Shown: one piece after another, positions 1 through 13,400 of the stretch | Layout: every line of letters begins with the position of its first letter | Numbering within the stretch: position 1 is the stretch's first letter | NCBI GenBank assembly: GCA_963277665.1 | Contig: OY728131.1 | Location: 1,396,268,688-1,396,332,687 of the forward strand | DNA: 64,000 nt | Origin: Viscum album | Lineage: Eukaryota > Streptophyta > Magnoliopsida > Santalales > Viscaceae | Reading direction: 5' to 3' | Position numbers and translations under genes: made by a program | The notes under the pieces: generated by a model | What the model saw: the letters and a program-made list of their open reading frames with translations, nothing else | What the model was told of the DNA's origin: nothing | The model's database searches: none

Positions 1-1682
1 AAAAAATAATACATTGTTGATATTATTATTTTAAATGGATATTGTCTCTTAGACATTGTAATATAAGGAATGAACAGAACTAGCTATGTTTAATCATGTT
101 TATTAAGTGTTTTTACTTTCTTCTAATAAATATTAGAGGATTAAAAATAGAATAAATCCAATTTAAGCATAAAATAATCATATTTTTTTAAAAGGTAGCT
201 TACCACCTTTTTATGGTGAACCCTTTTTAAATATATTTTTTTTAACTCTTATATGTTATATTTGAAAAAATAAACTTCTTATTTAGAATAGGGACTTAAA
301 AATTTACGTTGATTAAATTTTTTTATTTTTCTGATAAAATATATTTTTTTATGAATTGTAAAAAACAGAATTTTAATTCAAAAATACATTTTCATCTATT
401 TTATTTATATATTTTGATCATCCTTTAATTGGTTTTAAATTTTAATTGGATTAATTTTTTATCATTTAATTCAATTTTGTTCATTAGAAAAAATAGCACA
501 ATGAAATTAGATACAAATTCACGTAAATGTTTTGATGGTTTTTACTTTTAAAAAAACATGTTTTCTCATTTTAACAACGAGGACTAACTTAAAATTAACT
601 ACTGAAACATTTATGTTTTTAATTTTGGAATATGGATTCCATATTTTTAGTTATAATTTAAAAATTATGTAAATAGATCAATTTTTTTGGACCTTACGAA
701 TTGTAAATTTAGTAATAAATATTATTACTATGGTTAAATGTAAATCTAGAAATTAAAGGTAAAAATAATATTTCAATAATATAAAACTATGATAAAAGAA
801 GTATTAATTTAATTGGATTATTTTATCCTGACCATGATAATCCTTGGGTCAATTTTAGTATCACTTGGAGCCACTTCGATAACTTTAATGCTATTATAAT
901 ATTATATTTAATGAATTTTCATTTTTGTTACACTTTTGTTTCTAAAAAAGTAAAGTATTTTAATATGTTTTTATACAAGGGATATAATCAACTATAAATA
1001 GTATTTATATATATAATAAATATTACCTACATCGTGGTAGTTTATTACTAATTTTAGGAATTAAATAATTTAATTTAATTATGAATCCAAGATGATGCAG
1101 TAATATATTTATTAAATAAATAATCAACTAAATGACATTAATAATATTAAAATAAATATAATTTTATATATTTCATACCATCCACGAATTTTTTGTATTA
1201 ATATGACACGTTATGTTTGATTTAATGTATTTATTTCAAAGGAATCATGTTTTTAAGATTTTTTTAAAATTTCAAGTATGAATAGTGTCAAAAGTGACAA
1301 AATTCATATTTTAAAAAATAAAATATTTAATTAAATGTTATAAAATTAAGAAAAAACTGATATTATAAAAAAATTATTATAAGACATAATATTTTGTGAA
1401 TGAAATTTTTTTGGTCATTTGACATGTTTTGGTAATTACATTAACACACAAATTATAAATAACATGATATCATGGTAAGATTAAAAATTGTAAAATAAGG
1501 GTAAACCAAAAATACAATGATTAAAAACCTATAAAACATGCCTAATTTTAATTTTATGATATGGTTTTGACACAAAATCATAATAAATTTTAATTTAATA
1601 ATTTTGGGGCCATTTGGGATATAAACCAAATTTATATTTCTTTAATTTTTTTAGAGTTTCTAAGGGTGACCCTCTCATATCC

Positions 1683-1692
1683 TATAAAAAGG
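1683..1692 (+). promoter_or_regulatory. TATA-box-like motif, probably of a decayed LTR
   Basis: The motif TATAAAAAGG stands in an AT-rich context and is followed within 20 bases by a relatively C-rich stretch, the usual layout of a plant pol II core promoter or LTR U3/R junction. No ORF follows, so an LTR relic is more likely than a gene promoter. Confidence 0.25.
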
Positions 1693-2276
1693 TACCCACT
1701 CTTTTCTAATTATCACACATTAAAAAACATTATTCAGACAATATCAATCCATGACTATTACTAGAATCCCTCCCCACATTCTTAAGGCCATAGTTTATGT
1801 AGAAAACACTACTTATATGTGTTAAGGCATTCTTCAATGGCGATCCACTGAAAAATAGGTATAAGTGTTTCTATTTTATTTATTCTTCCACTTTCTTCAA
1901 ATATTATTATTAGAATATGAAATATTAACAAATTTATCATCAATATAATGATATTATATTATGTTAATATCATTACCTAAATCCTTAACCAATTTCATCA
2001 AATGGGAAATGAACATTTTGTATGTGTGTATGGTGGACTATCGCCTCGTGAACCGATATAGTTCATTTTTCATTAGCATCTTTCAAGACTGGTTATAATT
2101 ATTAAGTAATTTTTTATATATTATATTCATGAAATAATTTTCATTTTAAAATAATAATATTTCAATTATGTTCTTACCTTTCATACACATAAATACAATA
2201 ACACCATTAGTGTATATGTCGAAATTATCGCATCCACGAAGTGATGTGAATCATTTTTATTCACCAATTCACTTGT

Positions 2277-2309
2277 ATAATATATATATAAATATATATA
2301 AGTATATTT
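2277..2309. repeat. (TA)n microsatellite
   Basis: Nearly pure alternating T and A with a few A insertions. Confidence 0.8.
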
Positions 2310-3930
2310 AAACAATTTTGATGATGTCAATAATATTATTATCATTTTTTAAAGATAAAATAATAATTTAATTATTTCATTAATGATCAATGAAAAATAG
2401 AAAATGTTACTCATTCATACATACGACATACTGACTCCATGATTAAATGTTGTACATTTTTCATAACTATAAATATTGGTTTGATTTAAATATTATTATT
2501 AATTCATAAATGTAATTTTTATTTCATGAATTCTATTTTGTAGATAATGGAATTATGACCACATGGAGAATTTATTTCATAACAAGTTCATTTTCGACTA
2601 AAGTACTGAATATCGACAAAAACGTCTAATACGAACATAAATAATTAATTATTCTTCATAACATGGTAATAAGTGATAAAAATAAATAATAAACATGTAA
2701 GAGGTTCTTATGTAATTAAAAATAATCAAAATTTTATTATTCAAGAATATAATGATTGTACATGATGAGTCAGAATCAGGGTAAAGGACTTTGTCTCAAT
2801 CTATTTTCACTGAGAAATATTTTGACGTTATAAACAACCTTATTTTATTCAATATATGATAAAAAAAATTATTTTTAATTTATTTAAAAATAATTCAATA
2901 GAATTTTTTTTAGAATTGTTTTACTAAATGACAAAAAATATTGATTTTTTACATATGCAAAAACAAGGGCCTTTCCAACACCATGGCTATTATTTGATAT
3001 TTGGATTCCTCTACAAGCCATAATGTTTTTAAAGAAAAATAAATATTTTTTCCTTTTTCAGGTATTTTGGTATATAAAATTGTTTTGAGAAAGGATCGAT
3101 TATGTCAATACATTGAAATGATATATTGTGATTGCATTGTTGAAATTTTATTTTTCCTTTATTCTTGTTTTATGTGTTATGGTTATGTTATGGTTCATTG
3201 GATTTGTTTATGAATATTGGTAGCTCCATGATAAACTGAGTTAGGGTGAGATTTTCATAGATGACCAATGCATTAGGTAATGATAAAGAGTAAAACGATA
3301 AGATTTATCCAATGATATTTAGGGAATATACTGTGATGGGTATTCCAAATGTAAACTTAATGGTTACTCTATATATATTTGTGAAAGATATAATATATGT
3401 ATGATATGGATTCCACAAGTTACCTTTATGATTTATGATTTCATTTTGTTTTTTATAAATCTTATGATTTCATGTGGTATGTTAAAGTGCTTATGTTTTA
3501 TGGGAGAAAAATTTGATTTCATGGGTTTATAAGTATTCATGGAATAAAGTTTTCTTTACTTATTTTATATTCCATTAATGAAATTTTGGTGTTCAACCCT
3601 AGTTTTTGAAATATTTTTCATAGTGTATAAGGATGAGTGAAAGAAAGGAAGAAGTCGATATGAATGTTATGGATATTTTTATCGAGAAAAATATATCATG
3701 TTTTATTTTAAAGAGTTTCATTTTTTGAAAAAATGGATAATGAGTTGAAGTTTCTACATTGTATTATTTGAGTTGTTATGTAATAGTAATGGTATAATTA
3801 TCTAAAATGCTAAACCTGGAGTGTTAATCAATGTGGATTCTTTATTTAACTCAAGATTATGTAATGTTTAAAGATGAGGTCTTATACTTAGACCATTGAT
3901 GGGTCTGGGACACTTTGTTTTCTCTAGGTG

Positions 3931-6517
3931 TGTCACAACAGTTGTAATAATCAAGCATTTGGATGCCTAAATCTTGAAAATAACCCTTTTGTTTTTGATA
4001 AATTTTTTAACTCATTTTTACATATTGAATAACTAATATATCTCAAACGGTGAATCGTATTAGAAATATAAGACCAATGTCGGGTCTAGAATGGGGTCTT
4101 TTCCCTAATAAGGGTGTAACTTTTATACACAAAAGGTATTTTATCAAGTCGATAGTTTATTTAATTAATTTGATAAATATATAAAATATTTATTTATTTA
4201 ATTAATTAAATAATTTTAAATACACTAGTTCTCTTCCTATCGTTGGTCGAACGACTGTTAACGAACCAAGAGTTTTTAAAATCGTTGTTTCTTTTCTCTT
4301 TTGAACAAATAACCATGGTAATAAATTCTTACCATTAATTTATCAACTCTCCAATGATATATTCATTTAATAACAGATTAAATATTGGTTTTTAAATATC
4401 CAAAATTGAGAACACACATTTTAGGGTTTTATAAATACTCAGGTTTTATTCTTACATGGAATCACTCCAAGAATGACTGAAAATGGTCTTCAGTAAAGAG
4501 TGAAACGTTTCTAGGAGGTTTTTTTAGTGGATCTACAAGATCATATTCCTCCCTCATCCAGTGCGCACCCCTATCTATTCTTAATTTATGTTTTTTTTTA
4601 TTTATTGGATTTTTATCACATTATTTTCGTATTGAACACGTTGTAATGAAAAAAGGGGTAAAATAAAAAAATAAAAAAATAAAAGAATATGATCATTTAA
4701 AATAAAATGATACTCCAAAAGAAATGAAATTTATCAAATGATAAATTTTTTTTATCAACATATTTATATATATAAATATATATATATGGATATATATATA
4801 ATTTTATAGTCACATTAATAAGAATTTTATTGAAATAAAATTATCAATATGTATTGGCATGAACCATTAAGGTTTAAAAAAATTATATTGAATTTTTTTA
4901 TCCCCCTGATTTCCTTGCTCATCCAAGAGCCCTTCTTAGGTGATTTTGAATCTCTTTAAACCTTCTTAGGTGTTTTACTCGGCATTTGATCATCATTCCT
5001 ATTGCAGTGTGAATTGTTAGTCCATGTTTCTAAATTTCATCTCTAGGTTGATTTTCAGGTCTGTTGTGCCTTCATGCTTGTTACCAACATTCGTTGGGGG
5101 TATTTGGTTTCCATGATAAAGGTAGGTTGTTCTCTATTCCTTTTCCAATAAAATTAACCCTAAATTTCATGATTTTGATTAAACTGTTTGATTTAAATTA
5201 AATTGATTTATTTGAATAAATTTCAATAAATTGGTTTTGCTTAAAAACACAATTCCTATGAATTGGGATTTTGAAATGATTTTAGCATGAATTTAGGAAA
5301 AAACCCCAATTTCATTGAATTGGATCATGTTTTAAAAATGGATGGAAATTGTTTGTTATGAAATTGGTGGAATTTGTCTTGAATTGATTTCAAACTGGTG
5401 AAAATGTCTTTAAATTGTATTAATAGAAACCCAGTGGTTTTATCTTTTTAAAAAGGAATTTTTTATTAATCCATTTTTTTAATGGGAAATTGGAAAATGA
5501 AAACAGGATAATTGGATTTAATTGTATTACAATTAGTCTTAAAATAAATTTCACATCAGTGATTATGTAAGAGAAAAATATATCCTTAGGTAGATTGTGA
5601 TTTATTTGAAACACACTATATGATTATACAATATTCTAAAAAATACATGTAGTAGGTCACGTACCTTTGGTGATTTTTATGAGTCCTCTCTGACCAGTGC
5701 TCATAAGAAGTATGTGTACACATATTTTCGGGATCACTTAGAGAGTGCAGAGTCCTATAACCTGGAACTTTTGTACCTATTTGGAAAAGGGACATGTTAC
5801 TGACTTGTTTATATTTTCAATATAACTGTATTCCAATATTGATAAACTATGTTACATTCCAATCTCAATTTATAAAAAAATATTATATAATTTTTTTATT
5901 TAAACCATTATTTTCAAAATATTCCATCACTTGTAATGTACAACATGTGCTTAAAGTATTAATTCATTATTTGAATTGTATAACATGATTTGTTTAAATA
6001 TTATTTAAAATACGAAACCTGTTTTATTTGAATTTGAAATATTTCCTTGACTAATTTATAATTGGTATATGTTATGGAATCTTTGGTATAGTCCTACATG
6101 GCTTTGTCTCACACCCTAATTTTTTCCTTTGGGTGTTTTCAGATTTTCTTATTCTCAGTTCGATCAAGGTAAAAAGATATCTTGGAGGTGGATCTAGATG
6201 TTGAAATTTGAACATGGTGATTTTTTTCCTTAGGGACCTTTGGTTTCCTTATATATTTTGGTACATGGGTTATAGTAATTTGGGACTTTTTTCCCTTGTT
6301 GTATTCAGGTACTTTACTCCCAATGGAGTTTCATTTTATATGCATAAAATCTAGATTCTTTTATTTTTACATTTTTAGTGGAAAAATAATTCTCACTCTT
6401 AGTTTGTATGATTCCATGTGCTAGTAGCTAACCTGTGGGGATCAGGAATTCCATTTGGGTTATGTCAGGGTCGGCTCATTTATCGGGTTACCAGAGTACC
6501 CAGGCTGGTTCATGACA
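3931..6517 (+). repeat. Probable 5' LTR of element A
   Basis: The 3' limit is well supported. It ends just before a primer-site-like sequence, and the last 100 bases resemble the end of the element B LTR (shared GGGGATCAGGAA block and a final GGTTCRTGA-type stretch). The 5' limit at 3,931 is a guess, based on a TGTCACA start like that of the B LTR. A TATA-like TTTATAAATA sits near 4,429. The stretch 6,075-6,200, with a C-rich segment before a splice-like GGTGTTTTCAG, is typical of plant gypsy LTR or leader sequence. Confidence 0.4.
4761..4801. repeat. (TA)n microsatellite
   Basis: Alternating TA run with a central GG interruption, lying inside the putative LTR of element A. Confidence 0.8.
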
Positions 6518-6520
6518 AAG

Positions 6521-6534
6521 TCGTATTAGAGAGA
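6521..6534 (+). other. Degenerate tRNA-iMet-type primer binding site of element A
   Basis: The sequence CGTATTAGAGAG matches the plant LTR-retrotransposon primer site TGGTATCAGAGC with several changes. It lies directly after the LTR end and about 350 bases before gag, as expected. Confidence 0.4.
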
Positions 6535-6877
6535 TGATTGATTTTGTCTAAAAGTCAGTATGCATTTGTGAAATCTTATTGGGATATAGGAGGTAGTTGA
6601 GATTTAGTGCCTAGCCATCTCTCACTAAAATGAACCTTCTATTTTCAGGGAGGTTAAGGAAAGGTGTCTTATGGATTATCTATAGTCATTTCCATAATTT
6701 TGATTTGGATAAAGTAGAATCCAAATCTGGTTATTTTATCTGTTTGGATTTATATTTATCATTGAACTATTTGAGAATTATCTAATGCCTTCAATGTTGT
6801 ATTATTATGTTATATATCATCACTTATATGAGAAAACATGTGAATAAAATCTAGAAAGATTCTACTGCTAAACCTTA

Positions 6878-7500
6878 ATGAGTGAGTCCTATTGTGGATC
6901 CAAATCTGTTTTAGGTGATTGTGTATACTTTCCATGCATTGGGACATACACCACCACTGATATCTATTCTAGATCTAGTTATGGAACCGCATGGGGATGT
7001 TCTTGGAAAACATTCTCAAGAGTTACTTCACAAGAATACACCAATTTTCGATGTCTCCACTGATCATCAACATGCTAAAGAATGGCTAGGCGGTATAAAA
7101 CATCTATTTGAGTTCATAGAGACACCGAATGATATTAATGTGAAGTTTTCCCCCTTCATACTGGGGGGACCAAACATAAGATTTTGGGAATTTATGGTGA
7201 TATTGAATAAACAATAGGGCTTAGAGAGGAAGGAAATCAATGTAATATTACTGACAAGTTCTATCCAGAGTCAATGGTGTTTTCCAAGGCTGTAGAGTTT
7301 TTAAAGCTTGATCATTCCAAAAAAACCATGACTGAGTAATCAAATCGCTTTCCTAGGTTACTACAGTTTGTGCTTGAGATTTTATCTAATGATAGGATAA
7401 AGGCTCGATGGTTCAGGTTGCGACATAAATCAGATATCCATTATCATGTGTTTTTCATAATCTACCCACTTATGTTGAAGTTCCCTAATGGTAAATGATG
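6878..7500 (+). pseudogene. Element A gag remnant
   Basis: The frame open from 6,915 to 7,217 (100 codons) contains a recognisable Ty3/gypsy capsid block: PIFDVSTDHQHAKEWLGGI near codons 40-60, matching the family pattern P.FDG..DP..A..WL..I, followed by an EFIETPND and a FILGG...FWE segment. In another frame at about 7,335-7,490 a stretch reading like FNRFPRLLQFVLE continues the capsid. A stop ends the first frame at 7,217. Gag would form the virus-like particle in the cytoplasm; this copy cannot make a full product. No zinc knuckle was recognised downstream. Confidence 0.65.
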
Positions 7501-8380
7501 GTTGAGAAGGACCTAGATGGAAATTTATGGTTGACGGGAGTACCTTTTCTCCCAGTGGCTACGTGAATTCAATGTAAAGAAGAAGAGTGATGACTATCAT
7601 AGCATTTCTCGACCGCAGGTTCATCTTCGACCTCCTTCAGTGCCTATAAGAATCACTTTGATATGATACAAGTGTGGCCAGCCAGTCAATTCAAATAGGT
7701 TCTGCATTGAGGCCCCCATGAATAGTGGATCCTATGGATTTTTAGGGCACTTGTAAAAGTTCAACCACATTTTTTCCTCCCCATACAATGGTACGAGATC
7801 ATTAGAACCTCTAAACAATGGGGCAATCAATTTCGACACATACAAAAGGGTCCCAGCCACTAACATCCTGAACAAAGCTTCTTCACATAGTGGAAGAATC
7901 TCTAGAGGAAGCTGATATGGATCCAACCACCTTGAGGGGTACCGTTATTATATCTTCATGATTAATTATTTATATATTTGACACAAATTAATCTCACTCA
8001 TTTATTTCAACCCATATCATTATTCTGCTTAATATTCATATAGAGCTTCTATCTTGCGCAATGGTTATTACAACACCCTTAGTATAAGAAGATAGCAGGG
8101 AATTCGTAGTCCTATGGGTGTCTTCTCTCTATAAAATGTTGAGCTTTCATAATGTTTTTTGGTTCTCAACATGAAATATCTTGATATTATATTCATTGTG
8201 GATTGGTTCATTTCTAATAAAGACCATATTTATTTTTATCATTGATGGGTCTGCCTTACTACACTCATTTGTGTGCCTCTTGTATTTCAAGGAGAATGAG
8301 ATCCATGATCGGGCAGATCCAGACCATCTTATCCAATGTTGGGGAAAGTGATATTAGTATTTTCTTTTGATATGATGTGG
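7501..8380 (+). other. Element A gag-protease interval, unreadable
   Basis: By position this should encode the end of gag and the protease. I cannot recognise a zinc knuckle or an aspartic-protease D-S/T-G motif in any frame. The DNA is decayed and short frames on both strands look like noise. Confidence 0.4.
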
Positions 8381-8386
8381 GATTAA

Positions 8387-9060
8387 ATGAGTGGTAATCT
8401 CCCTCCAGTTAACATCGAGTTTCCCAACATGTTTCTTTCATACTTTTATAGTTTTTCACTAGTAAGGGAGGTTAAATTTTCTATATATTTAATGTCTGGT
8501 ACTCAACCAGTTTCAATTCCCTCGTACTATATGGAACAAGTTGGGTTGAAAGGTATGAATTTCAAGTTCGATGATCTTTTCAAAATAGGATTTATACGCC
8601 CGATTGTGTCACCTTGTGTGGTTCCTATTCTATTTTCTAATAAATATGATAGTTTACTTCTATTATGTGTTAATTGACAAAAGATCAATTAAGTGGAAGT
8701 AAAGAGAAAGTATTTTCTACCATGAAATGATGTACTATTTTCTCATTAGAAAGTGGAAAAGTGGTTTTCCAGATTGATCATTAGTATTGTTACCGTCATC
8801 TGAGAATAAAAGAATCTTCCATTTATAAAACTATCGTCTTGAGTAGTTATAGTCATTATGAGTACCTCATTATGCCCTTACGTCTAACCAATGATCATGT
8901 AGTTTTCATGTAATTAGTGAACATGATTTTCCATGAGTATCTGGATACCCTTACGGTTGCTTTATTGGGTAAAATATTTGTTTAATCTAAATCGAAAGAG
9001 GATGATGTGCATTATCTATGAACAATTTTGAGTCTTCTAATAAATCACTAACATTATACA
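8387..9060 (+). pseudogene. Element A reverse transcriptase remnant
   Basis: Codons 1-96 from 8,387 carry the start of a chromovirus RT: FPNMF, then the REVKFSIYLMSGTQPVSIP block, then FKIGFIRPIVSP and PILFSNK, each aligning with the family consensus. After the stop at 8,677 the similarity goes on in changed frames: a VFQID..Y.YRHLRIKES-like stretch near 8,765-8,815, YEYLIMPL near 8,860 and a SKSKEDDVHYL-like stretch near 8,990. The YVDD catalytic site is not intact where expected (about 8,960). The domain would copy RNA into DNA in the particle. It is broken by several stops and indels. Confidence 0.75.
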
Positions 9061-9339
9061 AAACATTCTAATTATTATTTCATTGTTTGAGAAATGAAAA
9101 TTTTATGACATGTGGTGTCGGAATATGGTATTTAGTTGACAATAAAAAATGTAAAATCTGTAATGATATGGGAGTAAGCATTAAATTATTTCGAAATATG
9201 AATCTTCTTGGGATTATATGGATATTATCATCGGGTTGTGAATGTATTCTCAAAGTTGGATTCTCCATTTAATACTCTATATTGTAAGGGAGTGTGTTTT
9301 CTTGGATTGATAAATTTCATAATTCACTTATTGAGCTAA

Positions 9340-9790
9340 AATTTCTTCTGACTACTAATCTGGTTTGGACTCCGGAAAAGGTCGGCTAGGGCTATGTGGT
9401 CTTTTTTGATGCATCATGCTTGGGTTTGGGATGTGTTCTTATGAAATGTAATCATGTTTTTCATATATATATATCATTAGATTAGGGCACATAAGATGAT
9501 TTATATGACCCAAGACATTGATCATATAGATTTAATGCACATTCTTGACAGTTGGAGGCACTACATTTTTTAAGAATGGTTTACTGTGTTTTCAGACCAT
9601 AGTAGATTGAGTTATTTCTTCTCTAAAAAATATTTGATCCTCTTCTAGAGGTGTTGGGTGGAGTATTGGAAATATTTTTACATTCAACTCTACTATTCCC
9701 TGGGAAAAAGGGATGTTATTGCGGATGCTTTGAGCATGGAACTTCTGACCCAAGTTGTGAATGAATCTTTAGAAGAGTGGAATATGAGGT
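9340..9790 (+). pseudogene. Element A RNase H remnant
   Basis: Reading across stops, the + strand shows a VVFFDASCLGLGCVLM-like block near 9,397-9,450. This holds the first catalytic Asp in the family motif DAS..GLGCVLMQ. A VFSDHSRLSYFFSKK-like block follows near 9,590-9,630, then the open frame from 9,658, whose LGKRDVIADALSM closely matches the conserved PGK.NVVADALSR end of the domain. RNase H removes the RNA strand during reverse transcription. It lies between RT and integrase in the usual order. Confidence 0.75.
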
Positions 9791-9899
9791 CACCTTTTTC
9801 AAAGTTTCATTTTGTAGTTCATGAGGAAGGGGTTGAAGTTTCCTTGTCCAGTGTTCAGTTTAAATCCACTCTTCTCTTGATGATTCATCATGATCAACA

Positions 9900-10402
9900 T
9901 CTTTATGATTAGTTCTGTGGCATTAGAGACTCTATTTATGGTGGCGAGATAGTTACCCAGTGGTTGTTCTCCAAAGAGGGCATTTTGTTCAATCAAAATT
10001 ATTTTGTGGTTTTGTTATCAGTAAAGAAATATGTGATGAAGGATTATTATAATTCATAGTGGGTTGTGAAACCATAAACCACTAAAATTTTTTATTTCAT
10101 ATGGTAGTAGTTGTGGTGGCCACACCTGAAATGGGGCATTTCTGAGTTTGTATCTAATTTATATACATGACAATAAAGGAAATCCAAGCATAAAAAAACT
10201 TTGGGATTGTTACATCCACTTCCATTCCCTACTTGGAAGTGGGATAAAATATCTATGGACTTTGTGGTTGGTTTTCATCATAAATAGAGGAAGAATAATT
10301 TGATATGGGGTTTGATCGAGAGGCTGAAAAAAATCGACTCACTTTATACGCATTCAAGATACAGTCAAAGTTGAGGAGGTGGGAAGTCTAAATGTGAAAG
10401 AG
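9900..10402 (+). pseudogene. Element A integrase, 5' part only
   Basis: A stretch near 10,115-10,180 reads like WPHLKWGISEFV, fitting the zinc-binding N-terminal region. Near 10,213-10,285 the frame reads PLPFPTWKWDKISMDFVVGF, an almost exact match to the start of the plant gypsy integrase core and carrying its first catalytic Asp (MDFV). A degenerate NNLIWGLIERLKK follows near 10,295. The sequence stops at 10,402, where the LTR of element B begins. The second catalytic Asp, the Glu and any chromodomain are absent. Confidence 0.75.
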
Positions 10403-13400
10403 TGTCACACCCGAGTTTTAATTTTTCCATGGTTCTAGCTCGAGTAAAAGTTTTTGTGAGTCCCTGTTTAAATTTTTGTGCTTTTATTGAGAATGTTTGT
10501 ATTTTTGGTTGATGCCATCTAGTGTATAGGCAGAGCGTGGTATAGAAACCATGCGCCTTCACCGAAGTAACTGTGTATCTTTCCCGTCTTCAAAAAATAA
10601 AATCAAAATTAAACAAACAATGAAAATAAATTTAACATAATAAAATAAAATGAAATGTAATGAAAGGATATAAATAAATGAAAATAAAGTGAAGAAAATA
10701 TTTTAACCTTAATAATAGTATTATTATTGTTGTGGATAACAATGTTATTATTATTAAAAAATTTGTTTGTTATTGGAATTATTAAATTATTATTATTAAA
10801 AATCAAATGAATGTTATTATTAATTTTTACATTATGTTATTATAATTATTATTAATAATTTTGTTATGATTGTTATTATTATCATTATTATCATATTAAT
10901 ATTATTATTATCATTATAACTATAATTATTTTTATAATTATCCTAATTATAATTATTTTTATTAGTGTTTTACTATTTTATAGGTTAACTTTTTCTCTTT
11001 CTCTCCCCCTCCCCATACTCAAGAGTGACCAAATCCATCCCCCTATCCCATTCGGTATGCACGACCCCCTCCTTGCTAACTTCCCCGCTCATCTTCTCTA
11101 TCCAAGGACATCCCACCTCTGGCGACTGCCCTCCCTTTCTGGCGCACACCCTCCCATGTTGTTCAGCATGCGGCGCCTCCATCCCACGACCTCGCTCTTC
11201 TCCAGCCAACCCCCGGCCTACCTCCTCTTTGGATGACCTGTGACCTTCTTCCAGACTCCTCTCTGGTGTACCACCTCCTCGGCACAACACCATCCCCCTC
11301 TAGTGGTGGTTCACCCCTCTAGTCCTCCTTATCTCGATTTAGGGTTCTCATAATGGGATTTTTATTTACTTTAAACCCTAGTTGTGAGGATATTATTTTT
11401 AGGCTTCAATCCAAAAATTATAGGTTCATTTATGTTTTATTAGATTGGTTTTAGCTTTCCAAAGGTTCGTTTAAGGTGTGATTGTGGTTTCACACAATCT
11501 TTAGGAATATAATTATTATTTTAGGTAGGTATCCCTATGCATTACCCAATAAATTTATAGAACTGTTGGTTGCTTGATTTTGGCAGCAATTTTCCAGGTT
11601 AATTATTGATGTATAGTTTATATAATATTTTTTTGACCTGAAATGAAATGTTTTCCCTCTCGTATTATGATTTATAAAATGGTTTAGCTATCGTTTTCAC
11701 ACTAAATGGATGGTGACTTTCTTAGTTGGCTATTATAATTGTGCTTTGGATTTAAATTGTTGGTTTGGTTTCCTTGAGTGGGTTTTCAAGTTGGATTTCA
11801 GTTTTCAAGGTGGAATTTTTATGTAAAGTTGGGTGTTTTCCATGAGTAAGAACCTGTTGTGTCATTTGATATTGTTTTATAAATAGTGCAATTGGTTTAA
11901 TAAATTGTGTATTGGATACGAGTTATGTTTTCAAATTTCATAGATGTGTGGTAAATTTTAAAATTGGGGTTTTTGTGTATTTATTTTCTAAAATACTTGA
12001 GGTGATTATTGAAAATATGTTATAAATTGTTTTAATGGTATATTAAATAATAATAAATGTTAAATACATATGTGGAGAAACTTTTGGTGTGATTATGAAT
12101 TTAAAATTTATTTTTAACGTGATATGTATTTTTGTTGGGTTTTGCACACTATATATTGGCCAAATGGCTTAGTTGGCTCATGCATGTAGATCATGATTTT
12201 GAGAATATTGTTTTTATTTTATAAATGTATTTATGACACCTAAAATGATGGTTTGTGTTTCTAAGATGGGGTTTTCACACCAAGTTCTTGATGGAATGCC
12301 TCGTTGTCCCTTTTAGAAATGTTTTAGCATTTAAATAGTGCTTCTAATTTTTTTAATGAGCTTCCAACTATGTGTTTAGTCCTAATAAATGGTTTTGTAT
12401 GGATATTTTCGTGAAAATGATTATTTTTTAAAAATTAATTGAGTCTCAATGGCACTTTTTAAGTGGTTTGTCTTGGAAAACCCTTCAAAGAGAAGGTCTC
12501 TTCCCTTTAGATGGATAAAGATGTGGGAATTTCCTTGGTTTTAGACTCCACTTGGGTAAAAATTATTTATTTCAAGGGGATGATCCATGATATTGTTAAG
12601 GTGGTGTCAGTCATGTGACTGTTTTATGACATATGTGTATGACCTGTTGCTTGATATTGTTTGGAACACCCCTTTTGGAACATATCTTGGGAACATAACA
12701 AAGCATAGTTGAATTCTAAGGGTCTTTGTTGCACTAGTCTAAGTTATTTCAATAGATAGTGGCCCATAGTAGGGGGTTATCTATTTATTATTTCTATATA
12801 ATTGGGCCCCTCAGTTAGGTCAGATAGGGAGACGATTGGGGTTAGGGTGTTATAAAATCATCGGGTAGGGCATGCCTTTGAGATGAGTCACATTTTTAGT
12901 ATGTTCTGGTAATCCTATGGGTTGCTAAGATTTCCCATATTCGTCGAATTTTCATACTATTATTACCATTTCCATCGTTGTGTAGATTATTTTTCCTTGT
13001 ATTTTTTTGTTGGTGTTCTCTTGGAAAATTTTGTATATGTGGTTTATTTAAAAAGGATTTCAAGAATAATGTTTTTTAATGAATAAGTACTCTCTCTTTG
13101 GTCACATTTATGAAAGAATAGATTTTTCCTATTTGATTCTCTTTCTACTTCTCCCATTGAGCCTCATATTAAATTAATATGGAAATGAATTATGTATGTT
13201 TTTTTAAATGGAATTTGTGGAAAAACCAATTTTTATATTTTTTAAATCAAACCTATCAATCAAAATTTCTTAATTTAAGGGGTATGCATTAGGAATAGTT
13301 TCTTTCGGCATACCTACAGAGTTTTAATGCTCATGCATGTAGTGTATTTTTTTTTTTTTCTTATAGGTTTTGTATTAATTTGATCACCTCACATGGTGGT

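Larger units (their letters stand above)
1..3930. other. AT-rich DNA, no recognisable gene
   Basis: I see no reading frame longer than about 60 codons and no protein similarity in any frame. The stretch is strongly AT-rich with many short A and T runs. It is probably decayed transposon or LTR sequence: a TATA-like box followed by a C-rich leader lies near 1,683, and the DNA abuts an LTR-like start at 3,931. No function can be assigned. Confidence 0.6.
3931..10402 (+). mobile_element. Element A: truncated Ty3/gypsy chromovirus-like retrotransposon
   Basis: Parts occur in canonical order on the + strand: LTR end near 6,517, primer-site-like sequence at 6,521, gag, reverse transcriptase, RNase H, then the start of integrase. 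The element stops inside the integrase core at 10,402, exactly where the LTR of element B begins. The 3' part and 3' LTR of A are not seen. The pol sequence resembles the Tekay/Del group of plant chromoviruses, but no chromodomain is present to confirm this. All coding parts contain stops and frameshifts. Confidence 0.7.

Noticed and set aside
10985..11293. 102-codon - strand ORF and its + strand partner in the B LTR
   Set aside because: Both come from a pyrimidine/purine-rich island with few stops, and the frame is not kept in the second LTR copy.
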